Below are positions 24,601 to 39,600 of a DNA stretch of 64,000 nt, in pieces. The stretch is from Cyclina sinensis (taxonomy: Eukaryota; Mollusca; Bivalvia; Venerida; Veneridae): contig JAAONU010000013.1 of the NCBI GenBank assembly GCA_012932295.1, positions 4,510,603-4,574,602 on the forward strand, in the 5' to 3' direction. Every line of letters begins with the position of its first letter. Position 1 is the first letter of the stretch. The notes below the pieces were generated by a model. It had not been told where the DNA came from. It saw nothing but the letters and a program-made list of their open reading frames with translations, and made no database searches. The translations under genes and the position numbers were made by a program.

Positions 24601-27600
24601 CGCATATAGTTAATAGAATGGAATAGTTTTTGGTGGAATTAAGGCAAATTAAAAAGGTTACTGGGAGCTATCGAAAATGGTATATGCTCAAAAAAACACA
24701 AGGCAGCTACCTCGGTGTGCCTCAACCTAGCTACAGCACTGGGAAATCAGTCCTAAAAAGATAGATTGTTTGTTCTAAAGTTTAGATTTTATTTCTTTAA
24801 AACTGCTGATTTTTGCATGATTTTTGTAACTTTTAAAGTTGTCTTAGTTACATGAGCTTACCGTCTTTGGTCTAATTATTCATGACAAACAACACATTTT
24901 TTGCAAGGAAAACAAGTGTGGACAATCTCTTGTCATGACAATTTTATGGTATGAGAGGAACTGATTTAAAAAAAAAATGAAAGTACAAATTTGGTCTTAC
25001 AATCCCAGGGATACTGCTTGAACTTGAATTTTTTACAACAACCACAACTATCAAAGTACAAATAACAGATTATCTAGCTTTCCTGCCATTTGATTTAAAT
25101 CTTGAAATCCTCTAAGACAATTCCCATTTACACTTAAAACTATTGATCCTGGAAACAAGAAAACATTTCTGTCAGCTCTTCATTCCTTGTAATTATTTTT
25201 TTATGAATCTTCTTGGTATTAGAGTCTATAAAATTTGACATAAAGGGGATATTAGATAAAAAAAAAACGCCAGTATAAAATTACATAAAAAAATGAAAAC
25301 TGTTTATTAGTAGTATGGCTGGAACATTCTTGAATAGCCACAAATATTATCAAAGCTTGGCTGCACAACCATGGAGAAGCCAGCGTTATTGGTTTATGGC
25401 ATCGGGTTTCTTATATAGAGGTCTGTGGTTTGAATTCCATTCAGGGGAAATCCTAAAGTAATTTTAAGCATATCACATTTAAGCACATGTACTGGTTTGA
25501 ATGTAACAAGAGGGCCATGATGGCCCTGTATCGCTCACCTGAGTATGACTGCTTTAAACAAAGTTGCTATGGACCTGGTTAATTGACCCCAGATGACCCA
25601 TATTTGAATCTGACCTAGAAATTATTGAAACAATCTCTCTGACAAATTTCAAGGTTATTTGTACCCAAAATGTTACTTATAGAGTATTAACAAGGTTTTT
25701 CCATATTTAGGCTCTATGACCTAGTTTTTTAACCTAGATGTCCCATATTTGAACTTAAGCTAGTAATTACTGAAACAATCTCTCAGACCAATTTCCAGAT
25801 ATTTGGACTGAAAAAGTAGCCTCTAGAGTGTTAACAAGATTTTTCTATTTTTGGGCTCCACAATCTAGTTTTTGAACCCAGATAACCCATATCCAAACCT
25901 GAGCTACAAATCATCAAAAAAACCTTTCTGACAAATTTCCAGGACATTTGGACTGAAAATATAGCCTCTAAAATGTAAACAACGTTTTCCATATTTGGGC
26001 TCTGTGACCTAGTTTTTTACCCTAGAGGACCATATTTGAACTTGACATAGAAATCCTCAAGGCAACCTTTCTGACAAATTTCCAGATTATTTGAGTTGAA
26101 AATGAAACCTCTAGAGTGTTAACAAGATTTTTCTATTTTTGGGCTCCGCAACCTAGTTTTTGAACCCAGATGACCCATATTCGAACTTGAGCTAGAAATC
26201 ATAGAAGCAACCTTTCTGACAAATTTCCAGATTATTTGGGCTAAAAATGTTACCTCTAGAGTGTTAACAAAGATTTTCAATATTTGGGCTCTGTGACCTA
26301 GTTTTTGACCCCCGATGACCCATATTTGAACTTCATGTAGAAATTGTCAAAGTAACCTTTCTGACAAATTTCCAGATTATTTGGACTGAAAATGTAATCT
26401 CTAGAGTGTTAACAAGATTTTTCTATTTTTGGGCTCTGCGACCTAGTTTTTGAACCCAGATGACCCATATTCGAACTTGAGCTAGAAATCACAGAAGCAA
26501 CCTTTCTGACAAATTTCCAGATTATTTGGGCTAAAAATGTTACCTCTAGAGTGTTAACAAGGATTTTCAATAATTGGGCTCTGTGACCTAGTTTTTGATC
26601 CCAGATGACCCATATTCGAACCTGAAATAGAAGTCGTCAAAGCAACCTTTCTGACAAATTTCTAGATTATTTGGACTGAAAATGTAACCTCTAGAGTGTT
26701 AACAAGATTTTTCTATTTTTGGACTCCGCGACCTAGTTTCTGAACCCAGATGACCCTTATTCGAACTTGAGCTAGAAATCATAGAAGCAACCTTTCTGAC
26801 AATTTTCCTGATTATTTGGGCTAAAAATGTTATCTCTAGAGTGTTAACAAGGATTTTCAATATTTGGGCTCTGTGACCTAGTTTTTGACATAAACCAAAG
26901 GTCATATGTCTGTTTGTATTTTTTCATGTGTTTTAAGGTTAGATCTGAATGTATTCTGGTTTTTGGGCTGTAGAGACTCTGCTTCATTGCCATTTACAGT
27001 TGCCCAGTAGGTTGACAGTGTCACCCCAAAAACCCAAAAATGAATGATATTTTTTTTGCATACTACAATACCTTTTTCTGCGAATACTTTTTTTTACACA
27101 TTCCACTCTTTTTTTAATAACAGCCCATGGATATGCTATACACTCTATTTGCTGTCAACGGTGTTCCATGACTCATTTTAAATAAGGGGTGTTAAGATCA
27201 GGGTATCTTATACAGGTAAAACACAAGATAGCCTGAAATGGTATGCAAGAAAGTACAAGTGTAACTGGTGTTGCAGATAGGATATGTGATACTTCCTGTG
27301 TCTAGTGCTCTATCCATGAAACTAAGTATGCTTGAAGCACAAGATATATGTGAAACTGATATCAACACTACAGAACTGTTAATGAAAGTTCTAGACTTTG
27401 TAAGATTTATTTGTCGTGTTTAGAAAAACAGTTGTTTTAGGAGACTAAATGCTATATAGCACATAATTAATCCTTTTAATTCTTACCAAATGGTTGTTAT
27501 CTAAAAACATTTCACAAGAAGTATGCATTAAGCTCAGTTGTTTCCAAACCAGTTCAGAAATGCCCATAACTTGTTTCAACAAATTTAGAAACTAATTGTT

Positions 27601-30600
27601 TTGATGTGAGCTGTTCAATGTGTTTCTGAATGAGGACAAGCACTAAGGCAGCAGAAAAGGGTAGTTAGCTGATATGCCAAAAAAATTGCCTGAACACATC
27701 TAATGCTTTGCCAATTTCTAATAAAAGATGTAACACAGTGCTCTGGTTATTCACATAACCAGTTAATTAGTATGTATGTGAATATATTGCATTAAAGCTG
27801 AAAACAATACTCCTAACTTTCTGCATAAGCCAATTACTGTGGGTCTAACTTGGCCATCAATTTTCATTTCACTACTATTACACAGACATTTCAATATTGC
27901 TCGCTGACACCCTATATTACCCTTGGGAGACCTTTTTTCATCAGGAAAAAGCAGTAGTAATGACTTCTCCCCAACAATATTCTTGGAAGCAAACAAGTAT
28001 CATGTCTTCTCCCCTTTGATATTCTTGGAAGCAAACAAGTGTCAAGGTCAAAGCATCTCTAAGCCCTTTAGAGGCAGATTTTATTTATCAAAAGGTACAA
28101 TGAAGTCATGTTCTTACTTCACCTTTTGAATACAGCCTTGTAAAAAACATTCTGAATAAAGTATAAAACCTTGAAAATTCAAAGGATCCTTAACTAATGA
28201 AGCACTGAAGCCTTTCATCCATAGCCAAGCTTATACATCATTTGTTACAAAAACAATGACAATTTTCAAATAGTAAAAATATTTTAAAGATAAGATTATC
28301 TATCACTGATTCCATTAAAGAAGGGGATGGACTAAGATCTTTTCACATGTTTGTATAAAGTTTCAAATCATAAAAAAAGTGTCAGAGCCAGATATCTACT
28401 AATAACTGATGTCAGGGGGTAACAGGGCATTTTATTTGGGCAGGAGGTCTTGCAGGACAAAAAAAGGCAATCTTCTCTGGCAGTTACACTGCTGTACTAA
28501 AAATAAAAATAAATCAGAAAAGTTCTATCCATGACTTAACTTAGAATTTACTCTTATCTACTGTTCACACATAACATAAAGAGTGACACTTTTCATTGTT
28601 CTTCAGCTCTGTTCATTTTGAAAGAAAGTACTTCCAACTGTTTTCAATCATGGTAGAAACACTATTCATAATGGCACAGAAACCCCTTATGAAAGAGAGC
28701 CAGAAAATTTAATTGCTGGTACCCAATTAAAGCTGGGTAAAATGAGGCATATGTGGCTGTGGTGTCTTTCCTCACAGACATATCCCATGCTTGACCTCAG
28801 CCAGCTGACTAACACCCTAACCAGTAAGGACAAAGGAGCCTACTGCTTGGAAAACATAGTAAATTGAAGACCCAGTAAAATACTATGGTAACTCAGTATA
28901 TTTTACCATAGTTTAGCCATCAAAATTTCAATGTAGTCATGTAGTCAGCTTAACAACTGTTGTGACTTTTCTCTTTGTTATCAGGCTGAACAGAAGATTG
29001 TACAGCAGATAATGGCATGAAGGTTTAATAAAATATTAAATGTCAAAATGCACTCTAGATATCTATTATAATATACATTAGAATCTCTTAATGCCCCTCT
29101 GGATATCTATATAATACACATTGAGAATCTCTAAATGCACTCTGGATATCTATGTAATACACATTTAGAATCTCTAAATGCACTCTGGATATCTATGTAA
29201 TACACATTTAGAATCTCTAAATGCACTCTGGATATCTATATAATATACTTTTAGAATCTCTAAATGCACTCTGGATATCTATACAGTCATACTCTTACTA
29301 AATGCATTTTGTCTTTAATTTTCTATAATATTTAGAAATACAACTACTTTTCTTTTAGAACTGTGAGATTTTTATGCTAAAGTAGAAGGGTTTGGCAAGG
29401 AAACACAATAATAAAAGAAACATTGTTAAAACCAACATAGTAACTTTGGAGTGCATTTCTGGGCAAAACTCCTGAGGGCTGAAATGTCAATCAAATTCAA
29501 AAAGTTGTCAATAATTTGTACAAATATAAGATTAACAGAAATCATCACAGAAAGATTGTACTAACCTTGAAGTTGCTCTACAAAAAATATCCATATATAT
29601 TGAACCTAATGTCGATGATCTGCAAACTAATCACTCGGTTGCTGAAAAAGGTGTTTGAAAGCTTCTGCATGATGCAGATTAATTATGAATCTGGTTTTCC
29701 TTCCTCCAACTCTGAAGAGCCAATGTACAAATTTTCTTTATCGATGTATGAAAAACAGCTCCACTAAACTTAAAAGTTCTGATATTTGTTGATAAAAATG
29801 CAAGAACTGTTTACTGATGTAGTTGTCCCGTTAAAACACTTAAGAGCAAATTCATACAATAGTGGAATCATTTTTGTGCAATGGTTCACTGTGTACAGAA
29901 TTGGAGAGCTTGCCGCCAATTTTTGCATAAAAAAAACATATGCTCAACTTGTTCAATGTACCATTACATTATGGCCTTGTTTCAAAGGGACAATAATCAA
30001 TGGGTTTACTGTTTGTTCAGTGATTAGTTGTGTGTGACTGGTGGGTATATTGAAATTGTTATTGATATCTGAAAAATGTATCTATAGAAAATGCTGTTCC
30101 AATGTGTTATTCTTGTTTTATTTGAAAAAGGAATAAAGAAGCAGGATTCGCTGTTCAATGTACATTGTTAAATATTAAAACAAACAACATTTGTTCAAAA
30201 GAAGTGTAACCAAAAGTAAATACAGAATTGCCTTATAAATCCTTTTGAAGTCAAGTTTTAGGAAAATGTATTTTATTGTAAAGAAATGAGTTTTAAAGTA
30301 ACTATTTGCTAGGTATAGACTTCAATCACATGCTTCAACAATCACATGCTTTAAGAAGCATTTCAGTTGTTTTTTTACTTCATTCCTACCAATAACTTTA
30401 TTATTGTGTAAAATGAAAATTATTCACATATTTTTCAACGTTAGACTGGAAACGAAAATTCTGTCAAAAGGACATAAAGTCACATGAGACAAGCAAGAGT
30501 TACCATTCCTGTACCCAATACTTGTTGTTCTCCTTCAGAATATGTCAAAGTTACAGGTCATTCTGTTGAAGAGATTTTCAACTATGCTTGGGAAAAAAAA

Positions 30601-33600
30601 ATAAAGTGATAAGGGAGATCATTCAAACTAAGACAAGTTAGAGTTATGATTCTTGTATTCTGCACTCCCTCTCATTGTCCTTCATCATTTCTTTAATTCT
30701 GAAGTAAACGTTCTTTTAATTATGCTTCAAAACACTTCTAATTACATTATACAATTAAAAATACACACAATGCAAGTCATTTCGTACCCTTAGACGATTG
30801 CATTAAATGCCATAAAAAGGGAGTTGTCTGTATAAAGGTTGTTTTGACATCTGGTAGAATGCACAATGCTTAGAGGACAGCCAAAATGCATTGCTGTCTC
30901 TCTTTGGTTTTCTGTCATTTTTTTTTTCACGGGAGGCTTCATAACTAGACATTGGATTTGCAGTATCTGATAAAACAAAAACCTACCCTGGTTATAAAGT
31001 TAAGAGTATAGGAATACAGTCCTTATGCCATGGACAATAAGCATCAGGTTTTGCTAGCAGAGAATGAAGTTCTTATCACATGACTGGTTATAGCTTTTCT
31101 CCTGCAAATTTAATCACTTAACTCCCAATTTTCCTTAGATGTGAAATTCATTTATTTACTAAGAGGTCCCTGAAGATGCCAAAGTTCATGATACAACAGT
31201 AATTTCGAAGGTAAGTTGTTAATTATTTAGAGATGGTAAGTTAAATATTTGATGAATACATGATTTATAGCAAGGGTTAACTGCAGTATGATTGTATTTG
31301 ATAGCATTATTGTTCTATTTAATCAATAAAGCACCAAAGCACCAAATTAAGCTTCTGACATTTAGTGTATGATTGCCTATTCATGCATTAGACAAAGATG
31401 TTTAATTTTGCGGAATTGTTTCAAGTATACTGGATACATTTTTTTTTTACTTATATGGATAACATTCTTATAATTTTGTCTTTACATTAGCTTAGAAAGA
31501 ATGACATGAAAAAACTGTCCTCTTTCAAAAATTCAATGTGATGAAAATTAATTATCTGATGATTATCAAATTTCACAGAACAAAGCCAATCTAATATTAT
31601 AATCAGAAATATCTTAACACTCAGAGGAACAAAACGGGTCTAGTTTGGTTAACAAAGATTCTGACCCTGAAATGACTTAAAATATAACAATGTCTTCTCA
31701 TGCACATTCAAAGCAGTTTTCTCCAAAAACTTTAAGCTTGCATTTCTTCCCTTAAAACAAGTAAACTTCGGTAACAATGGCCTTGACCTTATACATCTTG
31801 TTATTGTCTTCACAAATAGTTTTCTAGAACAGTCTTATTTAAGTAACAATGTCCTTGACCTAATACATCTTGTCTTTCTCTTTACAAGTAGTTTTCTTCA
31901 AACTTAAGTCTGCATTTCTTCCAAGTGAACAGTCTTCCTTTAGAAACAATGTCCTTGACCTAATACATCTCCTCACATACTTTACAAGTAGTTTTCTTCA
32001 AAGATTTTAGTCTGCATTTCTTTCAACTAAACAGTCTTATTTAAGTAACAATGACATTGACCTAACACACTTTACAAGACAGTTGTTTCTTTAAAATCTT
32101 TTAACTGCATTTTTTACCTTAAAAAGTTTTATTTTAGTAACAACTGCCATGACATAACCTTGTTCATTTTAAATTTTTTTATCAATATATTCCTAAAGTC
32201 ATAGTTTAAATTTTTTATTTTAGCATTAAGAAAGAGCTTCAGCAGTTTCTTTAATACTTCAACAGGCAAATCAACCTCTTGTGAATGCTCAGTCAGTGAT
32301 CTATTTAAAGATTAAAAGACAAAAGGTTAAAGAAAGTGTATAAAAGCTATTGTTAGGCAATACCTGATTGTGTAAAGCATGGCTAACTTCCCAATCTGCA
32401 TTAACTCGAACAAAATTACAAAACGAAAAAATGTTTTTAAAACAAAAAAACTAAATAGGTCTTTTTTTTGTACCAAATCTGAAAGGAAAAATCTTTTACC
32501 ATCAACAAGTCTGTTTAGACTCTATTTAACAAGTATTGACACGAATAAAAGCTTAAAAGAAGAGCCATTAGCTATCTCCTACAACAGGCAGAACAATTGG
32601 AAATCAGTTAGGCCACACTAGGTTTGATTGGGACCATGTATGGAATTACAAGTTATTGCCCAAAACCATCAGAACTGGCTCCATTCATATGCCATTCCCC
32701 TGTGATAAAAAAGCAATCAAGAGAAAGTGAAAACCTCTTTGTAACTGTGGGTACACATCTTTCAAACAGAACAATAAAAACAACCTGTGCTCATAAATAT
32801 TTCAGACAGATTCTACTTGATAGCATTCTTGCATTAACCCTGGCACATATTAAAGAAAATTAAAAATAGATAATCAATTTTCCAGTCAGAGTACAACACT
32901 AGTGATACAAAACAGGTCATATGGAAGACAACTAGCTTGCTTACATTAATAAGGAAACTACTTTCAAGCATGGCATTGGCCATGGCAGGGTCATGTTCCT
33001 TATCATCAACTGGTATGCTCAGAGCTCAGCAGTCAACATTACTGGCCAAACAAGTGACCCACTAAAAGCAAAAAGCAGCTCACTTAAATGATCAAGAGCC
33101 TTTTATAATGTTCAACCACTGCTAAATGGTACAAAAAAGTCACAAAATACTAGTCAAGTCAGAAAAAAAAAATTTAACTTCAAGTTTTCAAGCTTTTCAA
33201 AACATTATTATTTTTTCCTATATAAACCTTTGCAATACCAAGTGACCCCTGGGAAGGGACTAATTTTGACCCCAGGGATAGAATTTGAACAATCTTGGTA
33301 GAGGTCTACTAGAGGATGCCTCACATCAAATTACAAAGCTCTGTGTCAAGTGGTTTTAGAGACGAAGATTTTAGTAAAAAATGTCTAAAAAAAAACCCTG
33401 AAAATTTCAGCCAAAAAGTTCTAGTTATACTGAATGAAAGCAAGGAGACAGGCACAGTTAATCTCAGTTATTTTAGGTATCGCTCGTCATCATTTTAAAC
33501 TCGATTGGTTTTGTACATTTATGATTATTTTTTATTTTCATTGTGTAAACTGATTCTAAAAGCCCTTGCTTAACTGCTATGTCAGTCTGAAAAATGTTTG

Positions 33601-36600
33601 TTGTTGTTGTACAACATATAAATAGTGATCTACTTTACCGGGTCTCTAAATCAGCCTTATGTGTACAAAAAAGCAAAATGTTTCTTTTTATGTTCTTCTT
33701 TTACAATGCAATTCTTTTTTAAGTTACTTACCCGTTACATTCTAGTATATTCTTAACTATTGCAGGAAAAGAAATGTAAGTTTCAGGGTGAGTATAAAGC
33801 CCAACAGTACTTGGCTTCCAGCCTTCTACAAGTTTCGGCTCACTCTTAAAGCTCAATAAGGTGGCCATGAAATTTCCTCACCTGACACAGTTCATAATGG
33901 TTGCTCAGCTTAATTACCTTCCATCATGAAATTGATAGTTATCAGTCCTGTACTGTATTGTTTAATGTTGCATTAAGCTGATGAAGATAGATAAGGACAA
34001 CAACAACAACAAAAACAACAGGAATTATACAACCCTCCAAATAAACAATGATCAAATGGACCTGGTTCACTTATAGCCCTGGCCAGAAGTAAGGAGAATT
34101 ATGGAAATTAAAAAAAATTTGAACAAATTAACGAGTCCAAACATGTTTGAACTATTTATTCAGGACTAGGATAAAAAGAAATGTATGAAATTCGACCAAC
34201 TTCTTTCAAGGACATGTTAGTATTTATAAGTACATATAAATGAAATCAAATTGGTCAGGTGTAGTGCAGGCATACAATCAATTAATACCTATATAACTAA
34301 AGTAACTTAGTCATTAGAATTACATTTGTGTCCTGACTAAAATCAGTCAAGTAACTGTGCTTGTGGGTTGATTCTGCTTTACCTGAATATACAAAAAGAA
34401 CCTTACTGTTATATGACCGTACAGAATATAATTTCAACCACAGATGAATTTTAGAGAATTTCAATTTCTAAATTTTCCCAGGAGCCTTGGCATACACTAT
34501 GAACATTTGATCACTTCCTTAACTCTCAAGTTGAGAACTATTGTTACTACATTAAAGACAAGGAGATAAAATAGTAATACACTAAACCCTGATATTGCAT
34601 TTTTATCGGTTAGCATACATTGTCATAATACCATTGCAGTAAGATTTAATACTGAATTTGACAATCTCGCAACAATCAGTCCCATTCTATTTGAACAAGG
34701 GACAAAAATCAATTTCCTTACAGTATTTCAGCTGCTTGTTAGAGTTACATCCCTTAACCAAACAAAGTGTTTTGGTGTCTTACAGCCCTATATCTGTCTG
34801 AAAACAGTATCTGAGGCCAGAAAATACTAGTATGAGTTAATATTACTAATATAAGACAAGGGATGTCACCCCTTAACAAACTAGATTTTTGCGTCAACCC
34901 TTGGTATGTTGTGACAGATATAAAGTACTTGTATCAACAATTACCGCACAGAGAAATCTTAAAAGTGACACTCAAATCAGTTTTGTAAGTAACTGAAAAA
35001 AAACATTTCCATGAAAATCAAGAAACAGTTTAACTTATAAATTTCTAATATTGAAAGAACAATTCATCCTTAAATGTTTTGTACCAGATAGTTTGAAAAA
35101 GTTTTCTCATTATGTAAGGGTTGGTCTCAATATCTTATGACAAAATTTCCTTTACAGTATAATCTCACATGAGTAAAGCTGATGAACTACTTTCCTTAGT
35201 ACCTGAAGTCATATTTTGTCCAATCACATAGCAGTTCATTTAAAAATTTTAAGACACTAGTATAAGTTAATTAGTGTCACCCACTTACTCAGTTTCTCAA
35301 ACAAAATATAATTTCAGCTATTAAGCAAGTTAGTGTTATTAAAATCAATTTGGTCACATGACTGAGCTGTGCCAGACCAATCAATTTGGTTATAATGTAC
35401 GAATAAACACTAACCTATACAAAATAAAATGGTGAAGAATGTTACACTATTTCAAGAATGTTGCCAGCCTTACAATTTATCATTTAAGATTGTGACTCTA
35501 AGCAATAAGGGTGTAATGATACATCACTGCAGCACGGAAGTGCAATCCAAGCAGCACAATATGACTGTATCATATTTCATTTAAAATCCATTATCTAGAT
35601 ATTTTGTTATCATATAGTAATTTAGTAAACATCAATATATTTTTACAACAATTTTGAATGAACTCTGCTGTGACATAGTCAAGGAGATTAATGTTTTGCT
35701 ATATATAGATACAGAGTCAACAACAACAGAAGGTGAAAGTTTAGAATGACAAAAATAAAAATACAATGTCAATTTTAAATAATGATTTAAAATCAGTTGT
35801 TAAATAATTACTTTATCTTACTTAACTTACACTATGTTTAGAGATTCATAATGTAAAATGTAAAAGTCCTACAATGTCAATGATTGTATCTTTTTTACCA
35901 AGCTTGGTTTTAATAAATGCCATTATTTTGTTATTTACTGTTAGGGTTGGAAAACTAAATCACAAGTTAACAGAAAGGATGGTTAGGGATTTTATTTGAG
36001 AAAATGGTTTTCAGATCAAGACCAGATGAACTTTACTTTGAGTGAGCATAGTTACTACTTGGTGAAAAGCTCTACTGTCTAAACACAATCCAAGAATCAC
36101 AGCAGATTGTAATTAAGATGTAATGTGTGAAATCAGTCTATGATCTGTTCAGTATTCTTCTACTAGGAACATGCAAGATGAAATCCTTTCTTTAAAGATG
36201 CAATCCTAAAAATGATGCAATCCTACAAAAGATGTAATTATACAATAATTAAACTAAGCTGGTCTCTCGCTGAAGAATTGCATTTCAAATGTCCCTCATA
36301 CTGAAAAGTTTTCTGCATTATCAGTTAGTAGTCATTATTAGACAGAGCTGTTATTTCCAGTAAATTAATCTTTTTAGAATAATCATCTTAAATTTTACCT
36401 GAAATTTTTCAAGCATCTCCTGCAATCAAACAATTAGTTTTGAGAAGATGGATTCAAGTAAAACATTGTCTGAGAATAGGAACTAATTTACCATGTTAAC
36501 TAAAAGACTTTAAAAGACTGTTGCACATGACTTGTGAATTTGTATTTCAGAAACTAAAGAGAACCTGTCAATGAATAATAAATAATATAAATATATCCTT

Positions 36601-39600
36601 TTGGCAGGAATTCAATTGCTTAAAGCGGTAAAGGACTTCTGTTTTAAGAGTAAATCAAAATGAATGAGATATTTTATCCTGATTTAGGACAAGGTATATT
36701 TTAGAGAGATCATGCTATAACTTTAGACTACTGCAATCATGGTATAACTGCAGAATTGTTGTCAAAATTGTTATCTTTGATGTCATCAAGTAGATTTTCC
36801 TGTAAGCAGACCTGTGAACAAGATTCTTCAGGAAAACAAGACAAAACAGATAAACAACCAAATAACTTTATCATTTCATCTGAAATGCCCATACTGTTCA
36901 TTTTCAAATTTGTGACAAAAACTGCCACTGTAATGCATTTCTTTCAGATATTTATGCATTTCACATTGTAATGCCCATTTTTGACACCATTCTGCAAGTG
37001 ATCCAGCTAACGTTTATGTCAGATGAAGCAGCTGTTATTACCATGTGTCTTTTGATGGTTCATAATGTTTTGAAAAAAATGTCCTTTTAAAAACCCGTAT
37101 TTTATGACACACTAACTCGATAACAGTTTATAGGCAAATGTAATACAGCATATGTTTCTTGATCTTAATATTAGATAAGAGCTTAACTATGTTGCATTCT
37201 GGTAGGAATTGTATGCCTAGTATGGCATTATGTGATTACTCTGCACAGCCCTCATGAAGTATTATAAATTACATTTACTAAAAAACACATACTACTAATA
37301 CAATATTCACTTTAAAAGATATTTCACCTTGTTGTCTGACTTTCGAGACTTCCTTGACGGGGATGATCGACCACTTGCTGCTGTTGTACGCCCACTGGCA
37401 GCTCCTGACCTACTTCGTACACTGGATATGGGAACATGACTTGACGTCGTCCTGTTTGAGGCACCCTTGGGAAAGCTACCAAAAGAACTTTCTCTGTCAA
37501 AATTGTGAGGATGAATCTTTGACTTAGGCCTGTAAAAAATTATATCTTATAGTAAGATTTTTTATACTGCTTCAGAAGTTTAACTTGTATACACGAGAAA
37601 AATTGTAATAAATGTTTTGTACAATGGCTATTTCTGGAAATGCCAAGGAATGAATCTAACCTGAGTAACTGAACTTACTTACCTTTCGAGATGACCAATC
37701 AGGAATAAAGGATACAAGATAAGTTCTTTTGTTATGAAAGTTGTGTTACTACTTTACTTGGAATGTGTATATTTTCTATATTTGTTTTTCCAAACCATGT
37801 CACTGAGATTACATTGATTAAACTTTAAAAGATGACTGTTTGGAGCTTGAGACGGAAGGTTTCTACTAGTTTTTAAATATAGTGGGAGACAATAAAAACC
37901 GTAAATGAGTCATGAAGAAAAACATCTTGGAAAGCAATCTTTAGGAAGTTTTAATATTTTCATCACCAGGCTGATAATCTAAAACTATTATCACTTATTG
38001 AAGGTCATATGTTGGGCCCCTTTCTACTTCTTACCTTTACTATTTGTTTGAACATTGGTAGTTTCTTACACAGGATGGCAGTCTAGTTCTAAAGATTGTT
38101 TTCTCGATTAAATAAGTAATATTAAATAATAGATTTGTCTAAACTGGAAGATTTAGATTCACATTTAGATAACTTGTTTATCATTGGGTCTGATACTTTT
38201 TAAGAGTTTGAGCTCAAACCGGGACAAAAGGAGACATCCGTCTCCTGAGATTTATTAACAGTTCGATATCTGTATATAGACTGGCAAAATTTTGAATCTA
38301 AGTCAAAGATAAGGGCATTTCAGTGCTGCCCTAACACTCAATAACATAAAACAATTCAGTGTACTCACACAACCAGTTCCCACTCATATCTGTGAGATAC
38401 ATAAATTTGTAACCTCAATGTAGAGTTACAAAACTGGTAACACTGGTGCCAAGGATTTGGCCAGAAAAACCACGAGTATTCATCTGTTTATCTATTTGAA
38501 CATATTATTAACACCAATTTCCTAGCCTTACCCCTATGAAAATCTGAGTTATCATAAGTTGGTGGGCATAGTGCAAAATACAGCAAGCATCTAATCTATA
38601 GATGCTTCCAGTTCTTTTCATGCTTAAATAGTATAAAGTACTGATATAAAAATCATGGGACCTCAGCTTAACATCTCGTCCAAAAGACAATTAGCAGTGT
38701 AAGTCAAGAAGAGGGGATGAAACTCACAACCCTGGATTACAAGTCCTGTGTATTACTACTGGACTGTTGGTCCCCTCCCCAACATACATTCAGTATTCTA
38801 ATACGATATGAAACATTTCCTATATGATCATATAGGGAAACCAGCTATACTTTATTATACGATAAAATATGTGGCTGTTATGATTTCCTCCCATGCAATG
38901 CATAAAAAGATTTTTCTCCATTGATTTTATTTAATTTTTTGTTTTAGGCAAGTAACGGTCTAAAATGTCAGCTTTACATCAGTTATTACATTCCAAAGCA
39001 TTGCAATCTTTGCTTGTTAATTAAATAAAAATAACAATATTTACATTGAATACCGAAAAATGCAAAAAGTGCACCAAACGTTATAACAACGTAATATACG
39101 TCACATTAGTAAAATGAAGTCATGAGCTATCTCGAGTGGTCATTCTTTGTATATATGTTTATTTGATAGCGTTTTTGATGCAACATATTGTTCTTAATTG
39201 TGATTTCAAAGAGTATGAGTCTAGAAAATTGTTGTCGATGCAGTTGTAACTGTGATGCTAAACTAAAGAAAAACGGAAACCGCATTATTAGCCAAATTCC
39301 CTGGCTTTCACCAGTGGGGGGTAAATTGTAACAGCAAGGAACCGAATACCTGCAACTGAAGATTGATGAACACAAAGCATAGTTCAAATTTCTTTCGTGA
39401 TTAGAATCGAAATAATAAATACGTTTCTATATTTTATCGGTGAATAAAATATGGGCGGAGTTCGGATGCGTAGGAAATAAAATCACGAGTGCGAAGCACG
39501 AGTGATTTAATTTTCAGCATCCGAACGACGGTCCATATTTTATTCACCGATAAAATATAGGAACTTATTTATAACTTCTTAATTCATACATACAGAAAGC

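Noticed and set aside
26699..26905. 68-codon - strand ORF
   Set aside because: Lies in the 145-bp satellite.
29516..30037. Two + strand ORFs of 83 codons each
   Set aside because: No recognisable domain, signal or codon bias; they lie in an intron of the opposite-strand gene.
32379..32863. Two consecutive + strand ORFs of 80 and 79 codons
   Set aside because: AT-rich, lysine/asparagine-heavy composition typical of chance ORFs, no splice or motif support.
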